Positions 9,194-17,699 of a DNA stretch of 64,000 bases are shown in pieces. Source of the stretch: Flavobacterium undicola. Its GTDB lineage: Bacteria; Bacteroidota; Bacteroidia; Flavobacteriales; Flavobacteriaceae. The position numbers and the translations under genes were made by a program. The stretch is taken from assembly GCF_009909155.2 (NCBI RefSeq), contig NZ_JAAAPM020000006.1:95278-159277 (forward strand). The letters are read 5' to 3'. How positions within the stretch are numbered: the stretch's first letter is position 1; each line of letters opens with the position of its first letter. The notes beneath the pieces were generated by a model. It was given only the letters and a program-made list of their open reading frames with translations, was not told where the DNA came from and ran no database searches.

Positions 9194-10801
9194 ATGAAAA
9201 ATATAATAAAAAGAAGCAGTGTTGTTGCTATGACATTAATGTTGTTGGTTTCATCTTCTTGTTCTCAGGATTTTATAGATGTGCCAGCACAGGGAACACC
9301 TACTTTAACGAACTATTATGACTCAGATTTGAAATTAGATAATGCAGCTAATGGATTATATGGTCTGGTGTGGTTTAATATGAACAAAGCTGGTTATTAT
9401 GGTATTACTGATGTGATTTCTGGTAATATGTATGCCGCTCCGTATAATGATTTTGGTAAATTCACCGATTTGAGTTTTACCAATACTGCATCATATATCT
9501 CTGATTCATGGAGATCATGTTATGGTGCTATTGCAAATTCTAATGCTTTTATTAATGGTTTGCCTACTGGTGTTGGACCAAATGTTAGTAAGGAAGCATT
9601 AAATAATGCATTAGGAGAAGCACATTTTATCAGAGCTTTTTCTTATTTCTTCTTGGTAAGATTGTGGGGTAATGTGCCTATTATTGAAAACACTGCTGAT
9701 TATTCTGCGAATTTTGTTATTCCTAGTAATCCTGTTGAAGATGTTTATAAATTTATAGAGAATGATTTAAAATTTGCGGCTGCTAATTTAAGGACTAAAG
9801 TTAGAGGTTCTAATTATGCTGCTAATGCGCATGTATCAAGCGGATCTGCTAAGGCTTTTTTAGCAAAAGTATATTTATATGAGAAAAAATATGACCTTGC
9901 TAAAGCTATGGCTTTGGAAGTAATTAATAGCGGAGAGTTTAAGTTATTAGGTGGAGATGAATTGCCTTCAAAATCTTTTGCTGATTTATTTTTGCAGATG
10001 AACAATAATAATGAAGAGTCAATCTTTGCATGGCAATGGACAGGGACGGGGACTTATTTTGATGGTAACTTCTCTAATACAACATTCGCTCCAGAAAATA
10101 GATTAGTAGAAACTAGTTATTCTGCTCAGATTGCACCATCTCAGGATTTAATTAAGAACGCTTTTGAAAATGGAGACAGAAGAAGAAAAGAGACGTTTAT
10201 GCTTCCTGGGGATTATTATCCAAATTTAACTTATGCGGCAACACTTGCTGTAGATTCACCTTATCTATTAGGATACACATTTAATTTAACTGATGTGCCA
10301 AATGGAGTTCAAAATTCTGGAGCAGGATTAAAAAAATACGTAATAGGAAAAGAAAATTTACCTGTTACAGGGAAGTTTAACAAACCTTTTAATGGGGAAA
10401 GCAGTATGAATACTTATCAAATGCGTTATGCAGAGTTATTATTAATTCATGCAGAGGCTGTTATAGGTTCACAAACAGGTAGTACTACTGATGCATTGGC
10501 TCTTAAATCGTATAATGCAGTTCGTAAAAGAGCTGGTTTGGCAACAAAGACATCAATTACTTTTGATGATGTATTTAGAGAAAGACGTGCGGAATTAGCT
10601 TGTGAAGGAGATTACTATTTTGATCTGGGACGTTTGCCTTTTGCTAAAGCTAAAGCAATATTAGAAGCACAAGATAGAGGAGATAAAGACACTCCAAAAC
10701 ATATTGTAATCACTGCTACAAGTCTTTTATTGCCTTATCCTTCGGATGATTTGATTAAAAATCCAAAATTGACAGAAGTAGCTCCGTATACTTTTAAATA
10801 A
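9194..10801 (+). CDS. SusD-like surface glycan-binding lipoprotein (RagB/SusD family)
   Basis: This 535-residue lipoprotein has its lipidated cysteine at about C23 (VSSSC). The N-terminal helical TPR-like part contains the family pattern LGEAHFIRAFSYFFLVRLWGNVPI near residues 138-160, and the C-terminal part contains MRYAELLLIHAEA and FDDVFRERRAELACEGDYYFDLGR, both typical of RagB/SusD proteins. It acts as the surface lid over the SusC barrel encoded just upstream and binds the incoming glycan. It is followed 8 bases later by a surface glycan-binding protein gene. Confidence 0.93.
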   Translation: MKNIIKRSSVVAMTLMLLVSSSCSQDFIDVPAQGTPTLTNYYDSDLKLDNAANGLYGLVWFNMNKAGYYGITDVISGNMYAAPYNDFGKFTDLSFTNTASYISDSWRSCYGAIANSNAFINGLPTGVGPNVSKEALNNALGEAHFIRAFSYFFLVRLWGNVPIIENTADYSANFVIPSNPVEDVYKFIENDLKFAAANLRTKVRGSNYAANAHVSSGSAKAFLAKVYLYEKKYDLAKAMALEVINSGEFKLLGGDELPSKSFADLFLQMNNNNEESIFAWQWTGTGTYFDGNFSNTTFAPENRLVETSYSAQIAPSQDLIKNAFENGDRRRKETFMLPGDYYPNLTYAATLAVDSPYLLGYTFNLTDVPNGVQNSGAGLKKYVIGKENLPVTGKFNKPFNGESSMNTYQMRYAELLLIHAEAVIGSQTGSTTDALALKSYNAVRKRAGLATKTSITFDDVFRERRAELACEGDYYFDLGRLPFAKAKAILEAQDRGDKDTPKHIVITATSLLLPYPSDDLIKNPKLTEVAPYTFK

Positions 10802-10809
10802 TTTTTAAA

Positions 10810-11871
10810 ATGAAAAATATGAAAAATATAAAAATTGTTACGTTAACAGCATGTATTGCATTGATGTTATCTTTAATGCTTTTTAGTTCATGCTCCGATG
10901 ATGCTAATACTTCAGATAGTGCTGGACCTCCAGTTATAGAATCGGTAATGCCATCAGGTTATACTAAAGATGGCAGTGTTTTGCCATTAACTCCAGTTAC
11001 TAAGGGAGATCCTAAAAGTTATTACATTATTCATGGAAAAGGATTGCTCACAACAGAGAAAGTCTACTTTAATGATTATGACACTTATTTTAGACCAACT
11101 TTTATAACTGATACTGATATAGTTATATTGATTGATGAAAATACGCCTTATTCAAACTCTTCTAATAAATTGAAGGTAGTTACCAGTTATGGCACTGTTC
11201 TTTATGACTTTGTCACTGCGCCGCCACCTCCAACTTTTAATTGGTTCAATTCAATAAATGCTGCAACAGGAGATATAGTTACAATCGATGGAAAGTATTT
11301 TTTAAATCCTATTGTAACAGTTGGAACTCAGCAAGCTACTGTAGTTTCTTCTACATTGACAGAGATTAAATTTAAGATGCCTGCCAATTCTGCTGATAAA
11401 TTGGTGACTGTTTCAAACATTACAGGTACTGCTGCTTCTAGTTTGGCGGTTGGCGCAGCATTATATGACGATGTGGTACAAGGTGATGCAGGACATTGGA
11501 CATGGGATGGCAGCCCTTTTATTACAGATTATGCTGTAGATAAAGCGCAAGGTAATGCAGCAATTAAATTAGTTTTTGGAGGCTGGAGCGGTGCCGACAT
11601 GAAGTTTAATTCTAGAAATGTTTCAAAATATAAAGCATTTAGAGTTAAGATTAAAAGTGTCTCTGCAAATCCTGATGCTAAGTTAACTTTTGTTTTTGGA
11701 GGATGGGCTTATACAGTACAAAAATCAATAAATACATCATGGACTACTATTGAAATTCCATTTTCAGCGATTGGAAATCCTACTACTTTTGATCAATTGA
11801 CATTTCAAGAATCCGGTAATTTTGGCGGTAATACCATATTAATGGATGAGATGGGATTTGTATTGAAATAA
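10810..11871 (+). CDS. IPT/TIG-domain surface glycan-binding lipoprotein
   Basis: The 353-residue lipoprotein has a signal peptide ending in LMLFSSC (C28). Two immunoglobulin-like IPT/TIG segments follow, at about residues 40-135 and 137-215 (INAATGDIVTIDGKYFLNP). A C-terminal beta-sandwich (about 220-353) is rich in Trp and Gly and resembles a carbohydrate-binding module (VFGGWSGADMKFNSRNVSKY). Proteins of this form occupy the SusE-like position in many glycan loci and hold polysaccharide at the cell surface. It is the last gene before a strong terminator, so it closes the susC-susD-binding protein operon. Confidence 0.8.
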   Translation: MKNMKNIKIVTLTACIALMLSLMLFSSCSDDANTSDSAGPPVIESVMPSGYTKDGSVLPLTPVTKGDPKSYYIIHGKGLLTTEKVYFNDYDTYFRPTFITDTDIVILIDENTPYSNSSNKLKVVTSYGTVLYDFVTAPPPPTFNWFNSINAATGDIVTIDGKYFLNPIVTVGTQQATVVSSTLTEIKFKMPANSADKLVTVSNITGTAASSLAVGAALYDDVVQGDAGHWTWDGSPFITDYAVDKAQGNAAIKLVFGGWSGADMKFNSRNVSKYKAFRVKIKSVSANPDAKLTFVFGGWAYTVQKSINTSWTTIEIPFSAIGNPTTFDQLTFQESGNFGGNTILMDEMGFVLK

Positions 11872-11893
11872 AATTATTATTTTGAGTTAGTTT

Positions 11894-11933
11894 AAAATAT
11901 TCCCTAGTTTAAAAATTAGGGAATATTTTTTTT
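11894..11933 (+). terminator. Rho-independent terminator after the susCD operon
   Basis: A 13-bp perfect stem (AAAATATTCCCTA, 11894-11906, with its complement at 11917-11929) closes a 10-base loop and runs into a T tract. It lies 22 bases after the stop of the binding-protein gene and separates the susCD operon from the GH2 gene. Confidence 0.85.
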
Positions 11934-12042
11934 ACGGCAGTTTTTGTCAGCTTAAATTTGAAATGCTCAAATTCTCTATTGTGCCGTTTTTTTTAAGTGG
12001 ATTATGAAAAAAAAAGTATCAATATACTTGACTTCTATTCAT

Positions 12043-12050
12043 TATTTTTG
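12043..12050 (+). promoter_or_regulatory. -7 box for the GH2 gene
   Basis: TATTTTTG matches the TAnnTTTG consensus and lies 31 bases before the GH2 start, downstream of the terminator of the preceding operon. A TTG at 12028-12030 is too close (12 bases) to be a normal -33 element. The GH2 gene therefore probably has its own promoter. Confidence 0.35.
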
Positions 12051-12081
12051 AGAGTAAAACTTTTGACAAACCTTTTTATAA

Positions 12082-14955
12082 ATGTTAATGAAAAATTTCA
12101 AAACATTCCTTTTTTTATTCCTGATTTCTTTTAGTTTTTCTGTTTTTTCGCAATCAGCTTCGAATAATTCTTCTAGAGAACATATTTCGTTAGACAAAGA
12201 TTGGAAATTTGCTTTTGGTCATCCATCAGATACCAAGAAGGATTTTAATACAAGAACGGCTTATTTTTCTTATTTGGCAAAAGCGGGTTTTGGTGACGGC
12301 GCTTCCAATGCTTCTTTTGATGACCGTTCTTGGCGAAAATTAGATCTTCCCCATGATTGGGCAGTAGAACAAGGTTTTAGCAGTGAAGCTAGTTTTAGTC
12401 ACGGATTCAAAGCAATTGGCCAAAATTTCCCAGACAAAAGCATCGGTTGGTACCGCAAAAAAATAACTATACCTGCAAGTGATTTGGGAAGACGGATTCA
12501 TATCGCATTCGATGGTGTTTTTCGTAATTCCATTGTTTGGGTAAACGGTCATTATTTAGGAAATCATGACAGCGGTTATTTGGGTTTTGAATATGATATC
12601 ACTGATTATATTAATTATGGAGGCGAAAATACAATTGCCGTTCGGGCAGATGCGACTATGGAAGAAGGCTGGTTTTATGAAGGAGCAGGAATTTATCGTC
12701 ATGTTTGGCTTAATAAAACCAATGAACTTCATGTACCGGATAACGGCACTTTTGTGAAAACAAAAACAAAAGACAATACAACCGAAATTAGCGCACTAGT
12801 CACACTTACAAACGACGGTAAAGGGTCAAAATCGTTCAAAATAAACCAAACTATTTTGGATGCCACTGGTAAAACTGTTTCCGAAAAAACAATAAATTCC
12901 TGTACTTTAAATCCAAGAGAAACCAAAGATTTTTCTGCAGATTTAACAGTGCAGAATGCTACACTTTGGTCGCTTGAAAATCCTTATTTGTACAAAATAA
13001 TTACTTCTGTTTATGAAGAGGAGAAATTAGTTGATATTTTTCAAACTACTTTCGGAATCCGAACGATCCGTTTTGATGCCAATGAAGGTTTTTTTCTTAA
13101 CGGAAAACATGTTAAAATAAAAGGAACAAACAATCATCAGGATCATGCTGGAGTAGGAACAGTCATGCCAGATGCTTTACAGGATTTCAGAATAAAAACC
13201 TTAAAATCCTTCGGGAGCAATGCCTATCGCTGTTCTCATAACCCGCCTACACCCGAGTTATTGGATGCTTGTGACCGTTTAGGAATGCTGGTAATTGACG
13301 AAAACCGTTTAATGGGAAGTACACAAACTCAATTAGACGATGTAAAAAAAATGATTGAACGAGACAGAAACCATCCTTCCGTTATAAGCTGGAGCATCGG
13401 AAACGAAGAATGGGGAATTGAAAATGACATTGTAGGCGCTAGAATTGCGAGTTCCATGCAGTCTTATGTGAAATCTATAGATGCCACCAGGCCTGCGACT
13501 GCTGCTTTTAGCGGTGGGATTGGCAGTAACGGGATCACAACGGTTATGGATCTGTTGGGAATTAATTATATCGTGAATAAAAGCACTGACGAACAGCATA
13601 AATTATTTCCAAATCAATCCATTTGGGGAACCGAGGAAGGAAGTACCAATGCTACTCGAGGCGAATATTATCGCGACAATCAAAAACACATCATGCCGGC
13701 TTATGATAAAGCGCCAAGCCCCAGTTTTATTAGTATAGAAAAAGGCTGGAAACATTATAATTCCCGTCCGTATCTGTCAGGAATGTTCATTTGGACAGGA
13801 TTTGATTATCGTGGTGAGCCAACCCCTTTCGAATATCCTTCTACAGGTTCTTATTTCGGAATGGTGGATCAATGCGGATTTTATAAAGACGATGCTTGGT
13901 ATCTAAAGTCATGGTGGCAGGACGAACCAGTGCTGCATCTTTTGCCTCACTGGAATTGGACTGGAAAGGAAAATCAAAGTATTGAAGTTTGGGCGTACAG
14001 CAATTGTGACGAAGTAGAGCTTTTTTTAAATAAGAAAAGTTTAGGCAAAAAAACAATGGAAAAAGACGGGCATCTCGAATGGAATGTCAATTATACTCCC
14101 GGAACGCTTGAAGCAATCGGGTACAAAAACGGAAAGAAAATTATAACCGATGTCGTGAAAACTACTGGTGTAGCCACCGTTTTAAATTTAGCATCCGATA
14201 AAAATAGTATTGAGGCTGCCAAAAATGATATTGCAATGATTACAGTCAGTGCCAAGGACAAATCGGGACTTTCTGTACCAATCGCGGATAATGAAGTTGT
14301 CTTTTCAATCACTGGTCCAGGAAAAATTATCGGTGTTGGAAACGGAAACCCAACCTCACTTGAAGCCGATCAATATTTAGAAACCAACACTGTTTTGAAT
14401 ATTGAAAATCTAAAAGAAAAAATAGTAGCCGATATCAATGTTTCAGAAGAAACACAGGGAAATGTAGCAACCGAGTCTTGGCAAAAAGCCTTTATAGACG
14501 ACAGAGACACCATTTTTGGTAAAAAAGTAAAAGCAGTCGTTTATAGAACCGAGTTCGAACTGCCGGCGAATTACAACGAAACAGCAATCAGTTTGTTCTA
14601 TAACAGTCTTGGTAAAAAACAATCCATTTTTATTAACGGACATAAAATTAGCAATGAAATACCCGAAAACAAAAAAGGAGACACCTTTGTATTGGACAAA
14701 AAAATACTGCATTCAGGGAAAAACACCATTGCAATTATCGCCCAGCCCTTATTAAAAAAATACAAATGGGATGTGGTCAATCAAAACCCGGGAACGATTC
14801 AGATTATTACCAAAGCCAAAAATTACAAGCGCAAATTATTTAACGGTTTGGCTCAGGTTATCATTCAAACCACTGGCGAAACGGGCGAAATTACGCTGAC
14901 CGCCACCAGTAACGGACTCAAAAAAGCTGAAATAATAATTAATGCAGTAAAATAA
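12082..14955 (+). CDS. GH2 family beta-glycosidase (beta-galactosidase/mannosidase-like), secreted
   Basis: The protein has 957 residues from the first ATG, or 955 from a second ATG six bases on (MKNFKTFL), which fits a signal peptide better; the mature protein starts near residue 24. The order is sugar-binding jelly roll (about 35-215), Ig-like domain, TIM barrel (about 330-620), then extra C-terminal beta domains. Acid/base E442 (SWSIGNEEWGIE) and nucleophile E518 (IWGTEEGS) are present. The overall build is that of GH2 beta-galactosidases with extra C-terminal domains. In this locus it could remove terminal mannose or decorations from galacto(gluco)mannan; the sugar specificity is undetermined. 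Confidence 0.82.
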   Translation: MLMKNFKTFLFLFLISFSFSVFSQSASNNSSREHISLDKDWKFAFGHPSDTKKDFNTRTAYFSYLAKAGFGDGASNASFDDRSWRKLDLPHDWAVEQGFSSEASFSHGFKAIGQNFPDKSIGWYRKKITIPASDLGRRIHIAFDGVFRNSIVWVNGHYLGNHDSGYLGFEYDITDYINYGGENTIAVRADATMEEGWFYEGAGIYRHVWLNKTNELHVPDNGTFVKTKTKDNTTEISALVTLTNDGKGSKSFKINQTILDATGKTVSEKTINSCTLNPRETKDFSADLTVQNATLWSLENPYLYKIITSVYEEEKLVDIFQTTFGIRTIRFDANEGFFLNGKHVKIKGTNNHQDHAGVGTVMPDALQDFRIKTLKSFGSNAYRCSHNPPTPELLDACDRLGMLVIDENRLMGSTQTQLDDVKKMIERDRNHPSVISWSIGNEEWGIENDIVGARIASSMQSYVKSIDATRPATAAFSGGIGSNGITTVMDLLGINYIVNKSTDEQHKLFPNQSIWGTEEGSTNATRGEYYRDNQKHIMPAYDKAPSPSFISIEKGWKHYNSRPYLSGMFIWTGFDYRGEPTPFEYPSTGSYFGMVDQCGFYKDDAWYLKSWWQDEPVLHLLPHWNWTGKENQSIEVWAYSNCDEVELFLNKKSLGKKTMEKDGHLEWNVNYTPGTLEAIGYKNGKKIITDVVKTTGVATVLNLASDKNSIEAAKNDIAMITVSAKDKSGLSVPIADNEVVFSITGPGKIIGVGNGNPTSLEADQYLETNTVLNIENLKEKIVADINVSEETQGNVATESWQKAFIDDRDTIFGKKVKAVVYRTEFELPANYNETAISLFYNSLGKKQSIFINGHKISNEIPENKKGDTFVLDKKILHSGKNTIAIIAQPLLKKYKWDVVNQNPGTIQIITKAKNYKRKLFNGLAQVIIQTTGETGEITLTATSNGLKKAEIIINAVK

Positions 14956-14960
14956 TAAAA

Positions 14961-15070
14961 GTTAGTTGGGCGTGTTCGCCGTGGCGAATCGGGCTGTACG
15001 TTCCCGCTTCCCGATGAAAAATCGGGAGAGCTCCATTGCCATCCCTCACGCAAATCCTGCAAAACAAGAA
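14961..15070. repeat. GC-rich intergenic repeat-like element
   Basis: A stretch clearly richer in G+C than its surroundings fills the start of the gap between the GH2 and GH27 genes. It contains a 7-bp hairpin (TCCCGAT at 15009-15015 with ATCGGGA at 15021-15027) and a CATCCCTCACGCAAATCC tail. Its composition and position look like an interspersed non-coding element of flavobacterial genomes, but only one copy is present here, so repetition cannot be shown from this window. Confidence 0.4.
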
Positions 15071-15122
15071 ATTTGTGTTAAAAATAGAAAACACTAAAAT
15101 GAAAAATAGTGAATTAATTATG

Positions 15123-15188
15123 CCTAACAGGTTGAAAGAAGCCTGTTAGGAAACGTACAATCCTAACAGGTCTCCAAGACCTGTTAGG
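15123..15188. repeat. Pair of REP-like palindromes (CCTAACAGG)
   Basis: Two adjacent hairpins share the same arms. The first pairs CCTAACAGG (15123-15131) with CCTGTTAGG (15142-15150). The second is a perfect 12-bp stem, CCTAACAGGTCT (15162-15173) and its complement (15177-15188), with a 3-base loop. The arrangement resembles a REP-type element placed between genes. It may also act as a transcript-stabilising or terminating hairpin, although there is no long T tract after it. Confidence 0.65.
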
Positions 15189-15232
15189 TATTATTTCGAC
15201 AGCTTCGTATGACTTTTAAAAAAAATAAAAAA

Positions 15233-16471
15233 ATGAAAAAATTACTTCTCAGCCTACTTTTAGGCGGTATGACATTTCAAGGATTCTCACAAGGAAATGT
15301 TTACAAGCAAGAAACAGGAAAATTTGAAGGTTTGGCTATGACACCGCCAATGGGCTGGAACTCTTGGAACACTTTTGAAACCAACATCGACGAAAAACTC
15401 GTAAAAGAAACCGCCGATATTATGGTTTCTACCGGAATGGTGGCAGCAGGCTACAATTATATTGTACTCGACGATGGCTGGATGACCAAAGAAAGAGATA
15501 AAGATGGAAATTTAGTTCCGGATCCAATAAAATTTCCAAGCGGAATGAAAGCTTTAATTGAATACGTTCATTCCAAAGGACTAAAGTTTGGTTTGTACAA
15601 TTGTGCAGGAACACACACTTGTGCAGGTTATCCAGGTACAAGGGGTTATGAATACCAAGATGCCCGTTTTTATGCCAATTTAGGAATTGATTTCTTAAAA
15701 TACGATTGGTGCAACACCGCTGGAATCAATGCTCCGGAAGCCTATGCAACAATGAGCAACGCGCTAAAAACAGCTGGAAGACCTATCGTTTTCAGTCTTT
15801 GCGAATGGGGCGATAATAAACCTTGGGATTGGGGAAAACCTATTGGGAATCTTTGGAGAATTTCGGGAGATATTTACCCCTGTTTTGATTGTGAATTCCA
15901 CCACGAAGAAGGAAATTGGTCGTCATGGGGATTTATGAAAATTGCTGAAATGCGCAAAGACATCCGTAAATTTTCAGGTCCTGATCATTGGAATGATTTT
16001 GACATGATGGAAGTGGGTGACGGAATGACCAATACTGAAGATAAAACTCATTTTGCCATGTGGTGTATGATGGCTTCCCCTTTAATTGCCGGAAATGATT
16101 TCAGAAAAATGTCAAAGGAAACCTTGGCTATTTTAACCAACAAAGAACTGATTGCTGTAAATCAGGATAAATTAGGAATTCAAGGATTCAAACTTTCTGC
16201 CGAAGACGGATTGGAAGTTTGGGTAAAACCGCTATCCGACGGGAATTGGGCAATCACATTTTTGAATAGAACAGACGCTCCTAAAAAAATCAATTTCGAA
16301 TGGAAAAAACACACGATAAAAGATATCGATTTCAATTTGGAAGCTAATCTTAATACAACTGTTTATAAGATAAAAGACCTTTGGAAAAATGTAACTATAG
16401 GCACCACTAAAAAAGCTTTCCGTTCTGAAATAACTTCTCATGATGTTATTACTTTGAAATTGATTAAGTAA
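15233..16471 (+). CDS. GH27 alpha-galactosidase, secreted
   Basis: The start at 15233 (MKKLLLSLLLGGMTFQGFSQ) gives a normal signal peptide and 412 residues; the longer frame from 15209 would add eight lysine-rich residues in front. The mature enzyme opens with LAMTPPMGWNSWNTF, the GH27 signature. The catalytic nucleophile is D158 (DFLKYDWCN) and the acid/base is D213 (WRISGDIYP), counted from this start. A C-terminal beta-sandwich follows. It removes alpha-1,6-linked galactose from galactomannan, which lets the GH26 mannanase reach the backbone. Confidence 0.9.
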   Translation: MKKLLLSLLLGGMTFQGFSQGNVYKQETGKFEGLAMTPPMGWNSWNTFETNIDEKLVKETADIMVSTGMVAAGYNYIVLDDGWMTKERDKDGNLVPDPIKFPSGMKALIEYVHSKGLKFGLYNCAGTHTCAGYPGTRGYEYQDARFYANLGIDFLKYDWCNTAGINAPEAYATMSNALKTAGRPIVFSLCEWGDNKPWDWGKPIGNLWRISGDIYPCFDCEFHHEEGNWSSWGFMKIAEMRKDIRKFSGPDHWNDFDMMEVGDGMTNTEDKTHFAMWCMMASPLIAGNDFRKMSKETLAILTNKELIAVNQDKLGIQGFKLSAEDGLEVWVKPLSDGNWAITFLNRTDAPKKINFEWKKHTIKDIDFNLEANLNTTVYKIKDLWKNVTIGTTKKAFRSEITSHDVITLKLIK

Positions 16472-16609
16472 ACTACACATTGTATAATATATCATAAATA
16501 GAAAGAGAATTTACCCGAGATTGTAAAACAATAATACTTAAAAATAGTAATTGCAATTAATAATTATAAAGATGATACAACAGTATCTACTAAAGAATAA
16601 AAACACATA

Positions 16610-16664
16610 AAATGTTTGTTACTATGAACAAAAACACTGTTTTTGTTCATAGTAACAAACATTT
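16610..16664. repeat. Perfect 27-bp inverted repeat with one-base centre
   Basis: The arms at 16610-16636 and 16638-16664 are exact complements around a single C. Each arm contains TTTGTTACTATGAACAAAAA. It sits six bases before the start codon of a decayed XRE-type regulator gene. It could be an operator, a terminator-like hairpin or an insertion-element remnant. The remainder of the gap 16472-16609 is AT-rich with nothing recognisable. Confidence 0.7.
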
Positions 16665-16670
16665 AGTAAG

Positions 16671-16890
16671 ATGAATAGAAAAAAACAAAACATTTTCCCT
16701 AAGCACCAAATGATATTAGAACAGATGGGAGAAAAACATAAAGCTAGCTAGGAAAAGAAGAAAGCTAACTACTATTCAAGTAGCAGAAAGAGCTGATATT
16801 ATTAGGACTACTTTATCAAATAGAAAAAGGCAGCCCTCATAATAATTTTTAACTATTCCTTTGATACTCGCGGTAAAGTCCTTTTAAATT
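16671..16890 (+). pseudogene. Decayed XRE/HipB-like helix-turn-helix regulator
   Basis: Starting at ATG 16671 the frame reads MNRKKQNIFPKHQMILEQMG, then shifts by one base. In the shifted frame it continues IKLARKRRKLTTIQVAERAD and IIRTTL, a clear helix-turn-helix of the kind encoded upstream of hipA-like genes. A second shift (about two bases lost) restores QIEKGSP before the frame runs into a stop. At least two indels make it non-functional. No hipA-like toxin gene follows, so this is a fragment of a lost toxin-antitoxin or regulator locus. Confidence 0.7.
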
Positions 16891-16894
16891 AATC

Positions 16895-17392
16895 CTATTT
16901 GGTCAAATTAACCATAATATTAAAAGCAAGCAAAAAACAAAGTACTCCTGAAATAGCAATCCAAAAATTGGCGGTTTCCGCTGTGTGTTTAACAAAAACA
17001 CTTTTCTTTTTGATGGCAACCATATTCAACTTCAAAATCTCAAAAATATTTTGACGAATTTGGCTTTTCAAGCTTTCATCAGCCTGGTTTTTTTTCAAAG
17101 CATTAAAACTACTCTGCAGATTATAGGTCACTTTATCTTCACCAACTTCTGTAATATTCCCCATTTGTTTGGTAAGATTGGTTTCGAATACTACTATTGC
17201 TTTTTCCTTATTCGAGTTAATTTCATCTAACGAAAGAAGCATATTTCTAGAATACTCGAGCGTGTTATAATTGGCTTTCAAAATATTTTCAGTATCATTT
17301 TCAATCGAAAAATTACTGTACGCACTCACCAATGAAAGGATGATTATCATTAGAAAAAGTAGACCAACTTTTAAGTTTAATTTGATTTTCAT
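16895..17392 (-). pseudogene. Truncated sensor histidine kinase (N-terminal sensor part only)
   Basis: Only 165 residues remain: a first membrane helix (about 8-28, VGLLFLMIIILSLVSAY), a mostly helical periplasmic four-helix-bundle-like sensor containing NYNTLEYSRNMLLSLDEI, and a second membrane helix (about 143-162), after which a stop follows at once. The HAMP, HisKA and ATPase domains expected after the second helix are missing, and the decayed XRE regulator occupies the adjoining DNA. It may still make a small membrane protein, but it cannot signal as a kinase. Confidence 0.6.
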
Positions 17393-17532
17393 TTTTTAAT
17401 TTTTTATGTACTTTCAGCGTTATCTCGTTATTAGTTATTGATGTAGAATATTGATTTCCAATACATTTTTAATAGGTTCTAATTTACAACTCTTAACTTT
17501 TAAATCCTAATTTACAAGCACATTAAGGTGTT

Positions 17533-17568
17533 CTTTATTGAAATCTTTATAAAATCTTTATACTTTAC
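17533..17568. promoter_or_regulatory. Direct-repeat operator of OmpR/PhoB type
   Basis: The 11-mer AAATCTTTATA is repeated exactly in tandem at 17541-17562. A further CTTTAT lies at 17533 and CTTTAC at 17563, so the cores recur with a spacing of 12, 11 and 7 bases. Helical-phase repeats of this kind are bound by OmpR/PhoB-family response regulators. It lies about 140 bases upstream of the truncated histidine kinase. The rest of the 307-base gap (17393-17699) holds no supported gene. Confidence 0.4.
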
Positions 17569-17699
17569 GGTTTTTATAATATAAAACACTTAAATCAGAT
17601 ACTTTAAATTTACACTATAAATCATACACAAATGAAAAATATCTTAAAACATTCGGAATATAGAAACCAGTATCTTATAAGCATACTTTCAGTAAACAA

